Assembly (NCBI GenBank): GCA_051155775.1
Contig: DAXETV010000001.1
Location: 1-55,899, forward strand
Length of the DNA stretch: 55,899 nt
Direction: 5' to 3'
DNA from: CAYSCZ01 sp051155775
GTDB lineage: Bacteria; Bacteroidota; Bacteroidia; Cytophagales; Cyclobacteriaceae
The notes under the pieces were generated by a model. The model searched no databases and was not told the origin of the DNA. It saw only the letters and a program-made list of their open reading frames with translations. This document shows positions 55,835-55,899 of the stretch, in pieces; positions within the stretch are counted from its first letter, which is position 1; every line of letters begins with the position of its first letter. Both the position numbers and the translations under genes were made by a program.

Positions 55835-55899
55835 ATGTTTAAAAGTGATATCCCGAATAATAAAGGATTAAAAAAAAACGAAGCGTCAGTAACCAGGTT
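55835..55899 (+). CDS. Possible start of a gene cut by the window edge
   Basis: ATG at 55835 opens 21 codons that run off the end without a stop. The visible part (MFKSDIPNNKGLKKNE and a few more residues) is too short to name. A TAGCTTTG that fits the phylum's promoter element lies right in front of it (55826-55833), which is too close for a normal leader, so either the start is further downstream or the promoter match is chance. Confidence 0.3.
   Translation, partial: MFKSDIPNNKGLKKNEASVTR

Noticed and set aside
1..55899. CRISPR array or cas genes, intact insertion sequence, prophage
   Set aside because: No regularly spaced direct repeats, no DDE transposase, no capsid or terminase-like frames were seen.

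Overview
The window looks like a chromosomal segment of a Bacteroidota member, most likely of the order Cytophagales; genus and species cannot be told from the sequence alone. The evidence is a secreted protein with a gliding/T9SS type B C-terminal sorting domain, several promoters of the Bacteroidota type (TTG about 19 bp before TANNTTTG), a tmRNA whose tag reads GENNYAMAA, DUF5916 and DUF547 proteins, and a split MetH. Most of the window is ordinary housekeeping and energy metabolism. The accessory material lies at the left end (1-1270), at 7.3-8.6 kb and at 51.8-53.1 kb.

Layout. 1-1270: a VapBC-like toxin-antitoxin pair bounded by an inverted repeat, then gene-free, partly GC-rich DNA. 1.3-7.1 kb: a T9SS surface protein, an unknown polytopic membrane protein, an acyltransferase-3 membrane protein and a membrane-anchored LytTR regulator. 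7.3-8.6 kb: three consecutive decayed genes (CRP-like regulator, small membrane protein, SRPBCC protein) in front of an intact carboxymuconolactone-decarboxylase-like gene. 9.5-15 kb: a complete rseC-rnfBCDGEA operon for ion-coupled ferredoxin:NAD+ oxidoreduction. 15-21 kb: a tricorn-like S41 protease, a DUF302 protein and a DUF5916 protein. 21.4-24.7 kb: an overlapping pair made of a membrane Fe-S protein and an FAD oxidoreductase, probably a second transmembrane electron-transfer device. 24.8-29.5 kb: DUF547, MeaB, a CHASE2/FecR-like sensory pair, and riboflavin synthase. 29.6-31.2 kb: pcm, a hotdog thioesterase and a conserved unknown. 31.2-36.4 kb: an alaS-gatB-TlpA-like operon. 36.6-39.2 kb: M23 peptidase, MerR, DprA. 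39.2-45 kb: a methionine/one-carbon operon (split metH, metF, then an HMG-CoA-lyase-like gene) headed by a clear SAM-I riboswitch. 45-51.9 kb: Ppx/GppA, a CBS-domain protein, a 37-residue membrane ORF, an M3 peptidase, MscS and a cystathionine synthase/lyase. 51.8-53.1 kb: a broken tyrosine integrase next to the tmRNA gene. 53.1-55.9 kb: purB, a PaaE-like reductase and the possible start of one more gene.

How the parts fit together. Methionine synthesis is represented by the transsulfuration-family enzyme, MetH and MetF, the latter two under SAM control. Electron transfer is represented by Rnf, by the membrane Fe-S/FAD pair, by the ferredoxin-type reductase at the right end, and by riboflavin synthase, which supplies flavin. 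Signs of past gene flow or decay are the toxin-antitoxin cassette, the pseudogene run and the integrase fossil beside ssrA. I found no CRISPR array, intact transposon or prophage. The best candidates for a poorly described system are the Fe-S/FAD membrane pair and the CHASE2-FecR pair.
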